From the NCBI GenBank assembly GCA_002331485.1, contig DCYS01000003.1, positions 12,385 to 76,384 of the forward strand: a stretch of 64,000 nt of DNA, given 5' to 3'. Within the stretch, counting starts at the first letter, position 1. Each line of letters starts with the position of its first letter. The notes beneath the pieces are model-generated. The model was not told the DNA's origin and ran no database searches. It saw only the letters and a list, made by a program, of their open reading frames with translations. Positions 45,501 through 53,842 of this stretch are shown piece by piece. The position numbers and the translations under genes are program-made. Source of the DNA: Flavobacteriales bacterium UBA2104. Its GTDB lineage: Bacteria; Bacteroidota; Bacteroidia; Flavobacteriales_D; Crocinitomicaceae.

Positions 45501-46049
45501 ATGTATAATCCAAAATATCATGATCGCCAGAGCACTCGTCTGAAAGGCTATAATTACGGTGATCGAGGAAACTACTTTATAACAATAGTCACTGAAGAAA
45601 GACGAAAACTTTTCGGAGAAATTAAAGAAGGGAGAATGCTACTGAATTCAATTGGATTAATCGTGTTAGAAGAATGGTGTAAAACTGCTAAATTAAGGGA
45701 ACACGTTGAACTAGATGAATTTGTGATCATGCCTGATCATTTTCATGCTATTGTCCGAATTAACTATTCTTTGAGTGATCAGCAACCCGGAAAATTCGAA
45801 TCTCCATCCAAGAATCTAGGTTCCTTAATCAGGGGATTTAAAGGTTCGGTAATGAGAAGGCTAAAGAATATTACTTCAATTGAGTTGTCGGAAAACATTG
45901 AAATTCTGAGTGAAATAAGGTCGCTTAATCTAAACAGAAGTATCTGGCAACGTAATTATTATGATCGCATTATTAGAGATATGAGAGAGCTGTCCAATAC
46001 GAGGAGATATATCCGAGATAATCCATTGAGGTGGAAAGAGAGAGATTGA
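45501..46049 (+). CDS. REP-associated tyrosine transposase (RAYT, IS200-like Y1 family)
   Basis: 182 residues, a complete Y1-transposase fold. HUH motif in EFVIMPDHFHAIVRI, catalytic Tyr likely in QRNYYDRIIRD, and N-terminal GNYFITIVTEERRKLFGEI. RAYT proteins nick single-stranded palindromic REP DNA and are domesticated relatives of IS200/IS605. Here palindromes flank the gene on both sides, which supports a RAYT/REP unit. Start ATG 45501. It stands between the UvrA-like gene and a YiaA-like gene, in a 0.7-kb stretch that looks inserted. Confidence 0.88.
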   Translation: MYNPKYHDRQSTRLKGYNYGDRGNYFITIVTEERRKLFGEIKEGRMLLNSIGLIVLEEWCKTAKLREHVELDEFVIMPDHFHAIVRINYSLSDQQPGKFESPSKNLGSLIRGFKGSVMRRLKNITSIELSENIEILSEIRSLNLNRSIWQRNYYDRIIRDMRELSNTRRYIRDNPLRWKERD

Positions 46050-46058
46050 AAAAAAAAG

Positions 46059-46086
46059 GTCGGGGCGTATTGCAATACGCCCCGAC
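46059..46086. repeat. Perfect 28-bp palindrome (REP-like), also a bidirectional terminator
   Basis: GTCGGGGCGTATTG (46059-46072) is exactly complementary to 46073-46086. An A-run precedes it and ATTTTTT follows, so it can terminate both the RAYT gene and the facing yiaA-like gene. Confidence 0.85.
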
Positions 46087-46100
46087 ATTTTTTAAGCAAT

Positions 46101-46140
46101 ACGCCCCAACCTTTTTTATTAAACCCCAACCTTTTTTATT
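46101..46140. repeat. Tandem 20-bp near-repeat after the RAYT gene
   Basis: ACGCCCCAACCTTTTTTATT and AAACCCCAACCTTTTTTATT follow each other directly. GCAATACGCCCC just before shows that these are degenerate halves of the same REP-like element. Confidence 0.75.
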
Positions 46141-46153
46141 TCTCTCCCATCTT

Positions 46154-46612
46154 TTACTCGTTCTTAAACATCTTAGCATCTCGCGTATTCTTTTGAACGG
46201 CGATCGATGCGAAAAGAGCGAGTGTATAGGACATAGCGTAAAACCCTTTTTCGCTTAAAAAGAGATCTGCGTTGCGCAGTCCGATGACGAGAAGAACTAA
46301 TGAGGCAAGCGTAGTAAACCAGCTTATGCCGTAATAGATATCGGTTACTTCAATTCCTTCAGCTCGGTCTCTTACACACTTCTGGACGGATATTGCAGAG
46401 AAGAGTCCGAATAGAATCAATACAAAGTAGTATCCCTTTTCATTCAGTTCCATATCTGCATTCCAGAGTCCTACGCAATAAGAAATGAGTCCAAGTCCTA
46501 GCGGAAACCATGAAGCTCCAATAAAAGCAGGAGTAGGTTTCATGTTGTTGGTTTTGTTCTGATCCTTTTTATCAGGATTCTTGATTTCTACTGTTTCATT
46601 TTCTGTTATCAT
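46154..46612 (-). CDS. YiaA/YiaB-family inner-membrane protein
   Basis: 152 residues with two copies of the YiaAB module, each of two hydrophobic segments: FIGASWFPLGLGLISYCVGL then GYYFVLILFGLFSAISVQKC, and YGISWFTTLASLVLLVIGL then GFYAMSYTLALFASIAVQK. Both copies hold W(N/-)AD and ExEKG-like turns (NADMELNEKGYY, NADLFLSEKGFY), as in E. coli YiaA. Function unknown. It faces the RAYT gene. Confidence 0.85.
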   Translation of the reverse strand: MITENETVEIKNPDKKDQNKTNNMKPTPAFIGASWFPLGLGLISYCVGLWNADMELNEKGYYFVLILFGLFSAISVQKCVRDRAEGIEVTDIYYGISWFTTLASLVLLVIGLRNADLFLSEKGFYAMSYTLALFASIAVQKNTRDAKMFKNE

Positions 46613-46764
46613 GACATTTCGATTTAAAGTTGGTTCAAAGTTGAGAAGGAAATGTCGATGAATAAAGATAGATATCGAGTAGTTATTACTATATTGATAA
46701 GTTTATATATATTTATATATCTGATAATAAGTACTTTAAGATATTATATAATTACAATATACGT

Positions 46765-48276
46765 ATGCATAAAGAATTGATAAATATCATGTCTCCACAA
46801 GAGAAAAGTGGATTTGTAACCTTCTTAAAGGATAGAAATAAGCGGAATACGAACAGGGGAGTATTGATGTTTAAAGGATGGTTAGATGGTTCATCAGAAC
46901 GATTAAAAAAAGAATTGAACACGAATGCCTACAATGTCTTAAAGAAAAGAACAACAGATCTTTTACTGGAGTATATTGCTCAGTCGGCAATGTATTCTTT
47001 TGACACAATGGACTGGGAGATCAATAAAGACCTGATGATCGCGAAACGCTTGCTATCGAATGAACCAACAAAGACTGGTTTTAAACTATTGAAGAATGCG
47101 GAGAAAAAAGCACGAAAACATCGACGATACAACAGGCTAGATGAAGTTTATCAACTAGCATTAACTTATAGTTATCATCCTTTGTCCGAGGCGCAAGAAG
47201 AAATAATCACAAAGCTTCAAAAGAATGAGGAAAACTTGAATTACCAAAGGTATATTAATCGGTTGTATGCGAAGATTAGAAAAGCCTTCTATCAAGCGGA
47301 GTTCAACGGAGAGACAATAGATCTTAAATCCATCGTAACGGACCCTTTTAGAAAGTTTCAGCAAGAAACACCTGAAGCAGTACTAACGTATTCTGACCTT
47401 TATAAGATCATTCAGATACTGGATATCTATGCAGCTCAAGTCCGAAACTATTATGAGATCGGATCATTTATTGAAGACCAATGGAAGAGAGTTGAAGGGC
47501 ATCATCCCGAAACAGCATTCGATGTGCGCTACAAGATCGAGATCATCTACCTATTGGCAAATATTCATTTCAGGAAGAAAGACTTCTCAAAAAGTATGTA
47601 TTATTTGAGAGAATTGGAAAAAGAACTGGAACAACAAGGTAATTTGATCGATCACCAATATCAAGTGCAATTTGCCACACTCAAAGCATTAAATCTCCAT
47701 TTTTCTGATCGTTCTGAAGAAGCATTGAAGGAACTAGAAAGGTTATTGGAAAGTAAGAAACATCCAAAGAAACAATTATACACTAGCATTCTCACCAAAT
47801 GTTTGATATTGTTTCATCAAGGAGCATTTAAATTAACTGCGCGACTTTTAAACGAATTGAGTAATTCAGATAAGTGGTATGAGAAAACAGTGGGTATTGA
47901 CTGGAACATACATCGAAAATTGATGGAGATCCTTCTCTATGTGGAACTCGAGCATATTGATCTCGCGGTTTCTAGATTAAAAAGTTTTAAGCGAAAGTAT
48001 AAGCGACAGTTAAGTGATCAACGAAATGAGCAGGCTATTCCGTTTCTCAATTTGCTTCAAACGTACATTGATCAGCCATTGGATGTAAATAAAGAGTCTT
48101 TCAGATCTATGGTTGAAGAATCATTTGATTGGAGAGCTAAAGAGGAAGAAGATCTCTTCTTTATGTGTTTTTATGCCTGGCTTAAATCTAAAATGGAAAA
48201 CCAGCCTTTATATCGAACCACGCTTGATTTGCTGAATCATCACGATGAAATTTCACAATACTACAATGAAATTTAA
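46765..48276 (+). CDS. Hypothetical helical-repeat protein
   Basis: 503 residues, soluble, charged and almost all helical (TPR- or HEAT-like; for example YRLDEVYQLALTYSYHPLSE-type pairs are visible). Not recognised as a named family; comparable proteins occur in Bacteroidota without known role. No signal peptide. The last 17 codons (LDLLNHHDEISQYYNEI) are encoded inside the 21-bp repeat array at 48224-48475, and the stop lies within the third unit. The C-terminus therefore may have changed by repeat expansion. Confidence 0.65.
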   Translation: MHKELINIMSPQEKSGFVTFLKDRNKRNTNRGVLMFKGWLDGSSERLKKELNTNAYNVLKKRTTDLLLEYIAQSAMYSFDTMDWEINKDLMIAKRLLSNEPTKTGFKLLKNAEKKARKHRRYNRLDEVYQLALTYSYHPLSEAQEEIITKLQKNEENLNYQRYINRLYAKIRKAFYQAEFNGETIDLKSIVTDPFRKFQQETPEAVLTYSDLYKIIQILDIYAAQVRNYYEIGSFIEDQWKRVEGHHPETAFDVRYKIEIIYLLANIHFRKKDFSKSMYYLRELEKELEQQGNLIDHQYQVQFATLKALNLHFSDRSEEALKELERLLESKKHPKKQLYTSILTKCLILFHQGAFKLTARLLNELSNSDKWYEKTVGIDWNIHRKLMEILLYVELEHIDLAVSRLKSFKRKYKRQLSDQRNEQAIPFLNLLQTYIDQPLDVNKESFRSMVEESFDWRAKEEEDLFFMCFYAWLKSKMENQPLYRTTLDLLNHHDEISQYYNEI

Positions 48277-48475
48277 CAACACACACATGAAGTTGCCCGG
48301 CACGTGCATGAAATTTCACAACACAACGATGAAATTTAACAACACACGGGCAAAGTTCCATTTCCAACGCATGATGTTGTGTTGCCCATCAATGATTTTC
48401 CGTTGCCGGGTTATGAAATACTGAAACACACGCATGATATTGCATTGCACATCGATGATTGTGCGTTGCACACGC
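48224..48475. repeat. 21-bp tandem repeat array, about 12 degenerate units
   Basis: Units start at 48224, 48245, 48266, 48287, 48308, 48329, 48350, 48371, 48392, 48413, 48434 and 48455, each exactly 21 bases after the last. Ten of twelve begin ATGA; typical units are ATGAAATTTCACAACACAACG-like, later ones ATGATATTGCATTGCACATCG-like. A consensus is ATGAWRTTNCRYNNCACACGC-like. No spacers exist, so it is not CRISPR. The first units code the end of the preceding gene; the rest is non-coding, and lies in a 382-base gap before the next gene. The rest of this gap shows no gene. Confidence 0.85.
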
Positions 48476-48658
48476 GCTAGAGACACCGTCAATGCTGCGA
48501 AGATATCTAAAACAGTTAAAATTAGCCAGACCCACATGCATAATATACATTTGCTAATGATCTTCTGAATTGTGGATAACATCCTTAGGTCTAAATCACT
48601 CATAGCGAATATATTCCTTACTTTTAATCCCGAATTACTACTAATAAAACAAATAAAT

Positions 48659-49042
48659 ATGAGATCATTTAAAGGAATCGCTATTTTAGTGATAGGATTA
48701 CTATTAGTTGCTAGTTGCGGTAGCTCTGATAAAGGTCAGAAGTTTGCTGATAAATTCTTTAAGCTGGCTATTCAAGGGGATTATGAAAAAGCGGGCACAA
48801 TGCTGGAAGAGAAGCCGAATACGAATCTAGATCCAGTTGCAGCGGTTGAAAGTTTCGCAAATAGTCCAAAGTATGGAAAGCTGAAATCAGCCAAGAAAGG
48901 ACTTGGATTCAATACAAATATCAATAACGGAGTAACTACTATAAAGCTTCCATATAGTTTGGTTTATGAAAATGGTGAGTACAATACGAATGTGACGATC
49001 ATTGATCGTGGAATGGGAATGAAGATCTCTTATATTGAATAA
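48659..49042 (+). CDS. Small lipoprotein, DUF4878-like
   Basis: About 127 residues from ATG 48659, which gives the lipoprotein signal FKGIAILVIGLLLVASCGSS; the longer frame from 48572 is not needed. FKLAIQGDYEKAGTMLEEKP and the end ITVIDRGMGMKISYIE-like strand suggest the NTF2-like fold of DUF4878. Function unknown. It lies 20 bases before the next lipoprotein gene. Confidence 0.7.
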   Translation: MRSFKGIAILVIGLLLVASCGSSDKGQKFADKFFKLAIQGDYEKAGTMLEEKPNTNLDPVAAVESFANSPKYGKLKSAKKGLGFNTNINNGVTTIKLPYSLVYENGEYNTNVTIIDRGMGMKISYIE

Positions 49043-49061
49043 TATAAACCGATCTCAAACC

Positions 49062-49934
49062 ATGAAGTATATTTCATATTTATTCGTTTTATTATTCTCT
49101 TTATCATGGCTGTCTTCATGTGAAAATGAGACTCCAGAAGATGAATCCCCGAAAGAAGTTAACGAGGAAATTCAGATTCAAGCTGAAGAGGCAGAAGCTG
49201 ATATAGTCACAATTGAGCAGGAGGCTACTGATGAAGCGGCTGAATTGGATATGAATGATTATACCAGTGAGCTGACTGGGATTGAAAAACACTATGTCCA
49301 AAATGATCCTTTACGGTTATATACTTTGCTAAAATTCAAAGAAGATGAGCGGTATAAACAGGTAGGCGAAGCGATCAAAGAAAAAGAAGGAATCTTCCCC
49401 GATCACATTATAGACCTGGATCAAAAGAGCGGATATATTCAGTTTTCTCAGCCTTCCATCGATTGTATAACGACAATGGTATACTGGAATCTATCAAATG
49501 GAGAACAGCTAATTGGTAGAGCAGAGAATTGTTGTACCATGTTCTGTGATGGAGATGTCTATTTCCAATCTTACGCTGAGGAAGACGGTTATGTGAAAAG
49601 AGATGTAAACTTGGTTATTCCAGAGTATAACAATTTGAGAAAGCTAATGCCGGATGGTCACGTCGAAGAAGATGGAGGTTATGATACTTCAATCAAACTG
49701 CCGAAAGAAGGTAAGAACATTGAATACTGTATTGATGACGATTGTAAAGAACTGATTTGGAAAAACGGTATTTTTTCAGTGGATATGGATGCTGAGGAAG
49801 AAGAGAATTCTGAAAATGTGGAAGAAGCAGTGAATGTCCCTGAAGTATTGGATGTTCGCGAAGATCCGGATTATGTTGGTACGCCATGTAAATATGTCGA
49901 TGGCGAGTGTATTCGACATGATCATGGTAAGTGA
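49062..49934 (+). CDS. Hypothetical lipoprotein, acidic
   Basis: About 290 residues from ATG 49062 (LFVLLFSLSWLSSC lipobox-like Cys). A long Glu-rich stretch follows, then a folded region with several cysteines (DCITTMVYWNLSNGEQ, AENCCTMFCDGDVYF, CIDDDCKEL). A C-terminal CKYVDGECIRHDHGK ends the protein. Not recognised; disulfides are likely. Probably an operon with the gene upstream. Its stop is directly next to the stop of the facing WbqC gene. Confidence 0.65.
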   Translation: MKYISYLFVLLFSLSWLSSCENETPEDESPKEVNEEIQIQAEEAEADIVTIEQEATDEAAELDMNDYTSELTGIEKHYVQNDPLRLYTLLKFKEDERYKQVGEAIKEKEGIFPDHIIDLDQKSGYIQFSQPSIDCITTMVYWNLSNGEQLIGRAENCCTMFCDGDVYFQSYAEEDGYVKRDVNLVIPEYNNLRKLMPDGHVEEDGGYDTSIKLPKEGKNIEYCIDDDCKELIWKNGIFSVDMDAEEEENSENVEEAVNVPEVLDVREDPDYVGTPCKYVDGECIRHDHGK

Positions 49935-50555
49935 TCATTTCCTCTTAAACAAATTCCTTTCTTTCGGGATCAAATAGTTTCTTGAGATGGGTCCTTCGTT
50001 CATGAGTAAATCCAGAATCGAAAGATTGGGGACAAAATCAAATTTATCAGAGAATACCTGGATATACGATCGCTGCTGAATATCGAACTTCTTTTTGTCT
50101 AAGGCTACTCTCAGATCTGATGGATCAGCAGGAGGGATGTACTCAGTAGTGAAATTTGTTTCAATTTTCAAATCCAACCACTCCAGTAGTTGTAGAAAGA
50201 TCGTGTGATTGAACTTGTAGAGCAAAGGCTCGTCCTGATAAATCAAGTTTTTGACCAGAGGTCCGTAATAAAAGAAGAAGGGCGCGTGTTTGTAACTGCT
50301 TTCTAACGCTTTCCAATGATCCTTCCGCCAATTCGTATCTTCCGTGATGAGCACTTCTTTTACCGTTGACTTTGAACCATTCGGACGTTCTACAGGAACA
50401 CTGAGATACATTGGACCATTACTTTCAAGGATCTGCGTTCGATTTCTCCACGTTTGTTTTTTGTAAAACTCATGCAGATCAAAGATAACCTGATCTTCAC
50501 CAGCTAATGCCTGGAAGTAAGGAATTGATCCAAAGTAATTCGTCGAGAGGAGCAT
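49935..50555 (-). CDS. WbqC-family protein
   Basis: About 206 residues. It matches the WbqC family: LLSTNYFGSIPYFQALAG near the start, NRTQILESNGPMYLSVPVER and WRKDHWKALESSYKHAPFF. The family is found in O-antigen loci and in many Bacteroidota but lacks a defined activity. I chose ATG 50555: it overlaps the lepB stop as TAATG, a coupling arrangement. ATG 50585 is the alternative. Confidence 0.85.
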   Translation of the reverse strand: MLLSTNYFGSIPYFQALAGEDQVIFDLHEFYKKQTWRNRTQILESNGPMYLSVPVERPNGSKSTVKEVLITEDTNWRKDHWKALESSYKHAPFFFYYGPLVKNLIYQDEPLLYKFNHTIFLQLLEWLDLKIETNFTTEYIPPADPSDLRVALDKKKFDIQQRSYIQVFSDKFDFVPNLSILDLLMNEGPISRNYLIPKERNLFKRK

Positions 50556-52456
50556 TACTCTATGATCGTAAATAAACGATCCCATCGAACACCGCCATTA
50601 GGATCTTTTGAGAACCATACCATCGATGCTTTACCCACGATGTGATCTTCAGGAACGAATCCCCAAACTCTTGAATCAGCAGAGTTGTAGCGATTATCTC
50701 CCATCATCCAGTAGTAATCCATTTCAAAGGTGTAAGAATCAGTTTTCTTCCCATCGATATACACTCCGTCTTCACGTTGCTCAAATACATGATCTTCATA
50801 AGCTTCGATCACCCTTCTGTACCACGCAATGTTGTGAGGTGTTAGCTCTATAGTTTCTCCTTTCTTGGGAACCCAGAACTTTGAGAAGTTTGAAACAGTG
50901 TTGTTGTATTCGAACGATTTAGGGTAATAGCTCAAATTACTTGCTTTCTGCATCATATTCATCTCATCAACATCTTGTTGAGCTGGATTTACAAGCGTAA
51001 ATGTCGCATTTGGATAGTCCTTTCGCAACATTGAAAGTTGATCCTCAGTGAGGTTCATAACGTTTCTACTTGGATAATAATCACGACCAGGTTCCATGTC
51101 GTATTTAGATTTAGCTACCTGTCTTGAAGGCATAGTAACTCCAGAAACTTGATATTGTAGATTCTGAAATTTAAAGATCGGTGCTTCTTTACCGTTTACA
51201 AACACTTGAGCATCTTTTATTTCAATAGAATCGCCAGCTATACCAATACAACGTTTAATGTAGTTTTCGCGCTTATCCACAGGTCTATAGATAGATCCAT
51301 AATGATCGATCATGCGTCCTTCAGCATTCGAATAAGTGCGTTTTTCAACACTGATCTCGTGTCGTGCTTTATCTTTCCATTTATCGATGTTATTGATAAA
51401 GTCACTATAAATATCATCAAATCGTTTTTGTAAGTTTCGATCGAGCTTTTGTGACTCCATTTGCATAGCACTATCTAAAGCTTGTCCAGAAAATTTAGCA
51501 CTTAACTCTTGTCTTCTTTGTTGAAGTAATGCATTTCTGTTTGGAATCTTATTTCTATCGATCGATTGTTCAAACAGTCTTCGCGCTTCAGAGTTGACTA
51601 TCCCATGATAATCGTGTCCCATTAATCCATTAGGCATTCTTGGGTCGTAAACAGCTGTATCTCCAGAAGGATAATTAAATACAACAACATCATAATTCTC
51701 CACATCTGACCATCCTGGAAGACGCGTGTACTCCAACTTTTCTAAAGTTGTGTATGACTTAACATTGATCCACGGAATCGTGTTATGAACCAAAGGAAAG
51801 GATAGGGGAGTTACAGGGACTTTTGGTCCATAAGTAAGTTTGTTTACGAACAGAAAGTCACCAACAAGTAAAGTGTTCTCCATCGAACCTGTAGGAATCT
51901 GAAATGGCTCGAATACATACGTTCTGATTCCACTCGCAGCGATCAATGCGAATAGAATACTGTCACCCCATTCTTTAATGATGGTTTTCTTTCCTTTCTT
52001 TTTCTTTTGCATTGCACCTAGTACGTATGCAACAATGTGACCGATGATCGGAAGAGAAAGGAAGAGTACTAAATGATCACTATTCTTTCTACGCTCTAAA
52101 TGCTCCTGATTTTCCCAATCAGTCGTAAACTCCGGCTGTAATTGATCGTCAGTTGCGATCTTACCCATCAATAGGAAAGGGAAGAAAATTCCCTGAAGCG
52201 TATCTGTTACGCTAAAGAATCCATATTTACGAATATAGCTTACGTTGAATACCATCCACATGATCAAATGGATCCCTGGTATGATCATAAAGAAAGCCCA
52301 CCACCATGGTTGGCCTGCTATTTTAGAGGCGATCGCATAGTTATAACCGGGAATCAAGGCCTCCCAAGTTGAACGTCCTGCTTTTGGGAAACTTTTCCAC
52401 CACATTGCTATGTATGGGTAGATCAGAAAGAATAAGTAAAAATATAATGCTGACAT
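50555..52456 (-). CDS. lepB: Signal peptidase I, long Bacteroidota form
   Basis: 633 residues, against about 320 in E. coli. Hydrophobic N-terminal segments (about 1-150) include YAIASKIAGQPWWWAFFMII. The S26 domain has Ser191 in EPFQIPTGSMENTLL, Lys401 in ENYIKRCIGIAGDS and the late motif MMGDNRYNSADSRVWGFVP. Ser and Lys are about 210 residues apart, not about 55, so a large insert of roughly 150 residues, charged and helical, sits between them. It removes signal peptides at the periplasmic face. Operon: dapB, lepB, WbqC. Confidence 0.93.
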   Translation of the reverse strand: MSALYFYLFFLIYPYIAMWWKSFPKAGRSTWEALIPGYNYAIASKIAGQPWWWAFFMIIPGIHLIMWMVFNVSYIRKYGFFSVTDTLQGIFFPFLLMGKIATDDQLQPEFTTDWENQEHLERRKNSDHLVLFLSLPIIGHIVAYVLGAMQKKKKGKKTIIKEWGDSILFALIAASGIRTYVFEPFQIPTGSMENTLLVGDFLFVNKLTYGPKVPVTPLSFPLVHNTIPWINVKSYTTLEKLEYTRLPGWSDVENYDVVVFNYPSGDTAVYDPRMPNGLMGHDYHGIVNSEARRLFEQSIDRNKIPNRNALLQQRRQELSAKFSGQALDSAMQMESQKLDRNLQKRFDDIYSDFINNIDKWKDKARHEISVEKRTYSNAEGRMIDHYGSIYRPVDKRENYIKRCIGIAGDSIEIKDAQVFVNGKEAPIFKFQNLQYQVSGVTMPSRQVAKSKYDMEPGRDYYPSRNVMNLTEDQLSMLRKDYPNATFTLVNPAQQDVDEMNMMQKASNLSYYPKSFEYNNTVSNFSKFWVPKKGETIELTPHNIAWYRRVIEAYEDHVFEQREDGVYIDGKKTDSYTFEMDYYWMMGDNRYNSADSRVWGFVPEDHIVGKASMVWFSKDPNGGVRWDRLFTIIE

Positions 52457-52474
52457 ATCTATTCGATTAATGCT

Positions 52475-53203
52475 TTATTGTTGGTCTGCAAGAACATCTT
52501 GCATCGTAAAAACTCCTTTTTTATTGATGATCCATTCGGCAGCGATCACCGCTCCCAGTGCGAATCCTTTTCTATTATGTGCTTCATGTTCAATGCGGAT
52601 CGTGTCAATTTCTGAAGAGTAAGTAATGGTGTGTGTTCCTTTGACGTCCTTCTCACGAATAGCATCTATTTGAATGGCAGGTGAATTGGCTTCTGTTTTT
52701 TCTCCTTGAGGACAGTACCAGTTTGAAACGTTTGGATGATTCTCAATGATCCCTTCAGCTAAAGTGATCGCTGTTCCACTTGGCGCATCTAATTTCTCTG
52801 TATGATGGATTTCTTCCATACTTACCTCATAGTCACTGTAATTTGACATGAGTTTAGCAAGTTGTTTATTGAGCTGAAAGAACAGGTTCACGCCCAGACT
52901 AAAATTTGAAGCATAGATTAATGATGTGTCTTGATTATCAACCTTTTGAGCCACATTACTTAAATGATCATTCCAGCCAGTAGTTCCAATGACAGAAGGA
53001 ATTTTGTGATCAAGTAGAAAGTGAATATTGTCCAATACAGTTCCGGGAGTTGAGAAATCTATAGCAACATCTGAGTCGCTCATATTATCATCTGTCATAG
53101 GATTTTTGCTTGTAATCTTTGCAGAGATCGTATGACCTCTCTCAAGCGCGATCTTTTCGATCTCTTTTCCCATTTTACCGTATCCTACAAGTGCTATTTT
53201 CAT
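52475..53203 (-). CDS. dapB: 4-hydroxy-tetrahydrodipicolinate reductase
   Basis: 242 residues, full-length DapB. It reduces hydroxy-tetrahydrodipicolinate with NAD(P)H in the diaminopimelate/lysine pathway, which feeds peptidoglycan. The N-terminal nucleotide site is VGYGKMGKEIEK; the catalytic motif is EEIHHTEKLDAPSGTAITLA, holding His-His and Lys. Cytosolic. The stop lies 18 bases before lepB. Own -7 box at 53226-53233. Confidence 0.96.
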   Translation of the reverse strand: MKIALVGYGKMGKEIEKIALERGHTISAKITSKNPMTDDNMSDSDVAIDFSTPGTVLDNIHFLLDHKIPSVIGTTGWNDHLSNVAQKVDNQDTSLIYASNFSLGVNLFFQLNKQLAKLMSNYSDYEVSMEEIHHTEKLDAPSGTAITLAEGIIENHPNVSNWYCPQGEKTEANSPAIQIDAIREKDVKGTHTITYSSEIDTIRIEHEAHNRKGFALGAVIAAEWIINKKGVFTMQDVLADQQ

Positions 53204-53225
53204 ACTAATAAGTCTTGTAACGTGA

Positions 53226-53233
53226 CAAAAATA
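53226..53233 (-). promoter_or_regulatory. Probable -7 box for dapB-lepB-WbqC
   Basis: Minus-strand TATTTTTG, a full TAnnTTTG match in the 57-base gap between DUF5683 and dapB. No -33 TTG is seen. Start expected near 53221. Confidence 0.5.
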
Positions 53234-53260
53234 GAATTATGTGTATTGACCAGGTGCATT

Positions 53261-53842
53261 TTAACGAAAATTAAGTGATAATGATAATCCAGGGGTTGAA
53301 AAGTCATGCATTACAGGTCGAACACTTAATGAAAGATCCTTAGAAACATCAAAGTCAATAAAATGTGCTTCAACATGTGCATCGAGAACGTTTAGTCCGT
53401 AAACGGCAATAAATGCGAAGATCATAAGATCACGTGAACGCTGTGACTGTTCGTAAAGCGTTAAGATTCCCTGATCATCATATCCTGAATATTCTTCAAG
53501 GTTGGAGCTTCCGTTTGTTACGCGATAAGTATACTCTTCCTTGAAAGTTTGAGTTAATTGATGATTTTTTATGGCGAAAAATGCCGTTGCACCCAAACCG
53601 CCATAGATGATTGGGACTTTCCAGAATGCATTACGCTTACCTTTTGGTTTAGCCAAATGATTGTAGACTTGTCCGGCACCGGGAAGAATAGCAGAATATA
53701 GTGCTGCTTTTCTTGGAGAGTGAGCTGTATCTGGCACAACGACCGTAGTATCTATTTCAATTTCATCCTTTTGTCCGTGAACGCTAGATATAAAGAGAAA
53801 TAAAAAGAGAATACCGATCGAAACGCGCATCAGCTTAATCAT
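53261..53842 (-). CDS. DUF5683 family membrane protein
   Basis: 193 residues. Signal peptide (VSIGILFLFLFISSVHG), then the family block SPRKAALYSAILPGAGQVYN followed by NAFWKVPIIYGGLGATAFFA, and a helix near DLMIFAFIAVYGLNVLDAHV. Function unknown. Its start at 53842 overlaps the parB stop by 8 bases; ATG 53830 is an alternative. This order (parA, parB, DUF5683, dapB, lepB) is common in Bacteroidota. Confidence 0.85.
   Translation of the reverse strand: MIKLMRVSIGILFLFLFISSVHGQKDEIEIDTTVVVPDTAHSPRKAALYSAILPGAGQVYNHLAKPKGKRNAFWKVPIIYGGLGATAFFAIKNHQLTQTFKEEYTYRVTNGSSNLEEYSGYDDQGILTLYEQSQRSRDLMIFAFIAVYGLNVLDAHVEAHFIDFDVSKDLSLSVRPVMHDFSTPGLSLSLNFR

Noticed and set aside
48224..48475. CRISPR array
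   Set aside because: The repeats are adjacent 21-bp units without spacers, and there are no cas genes in the window.
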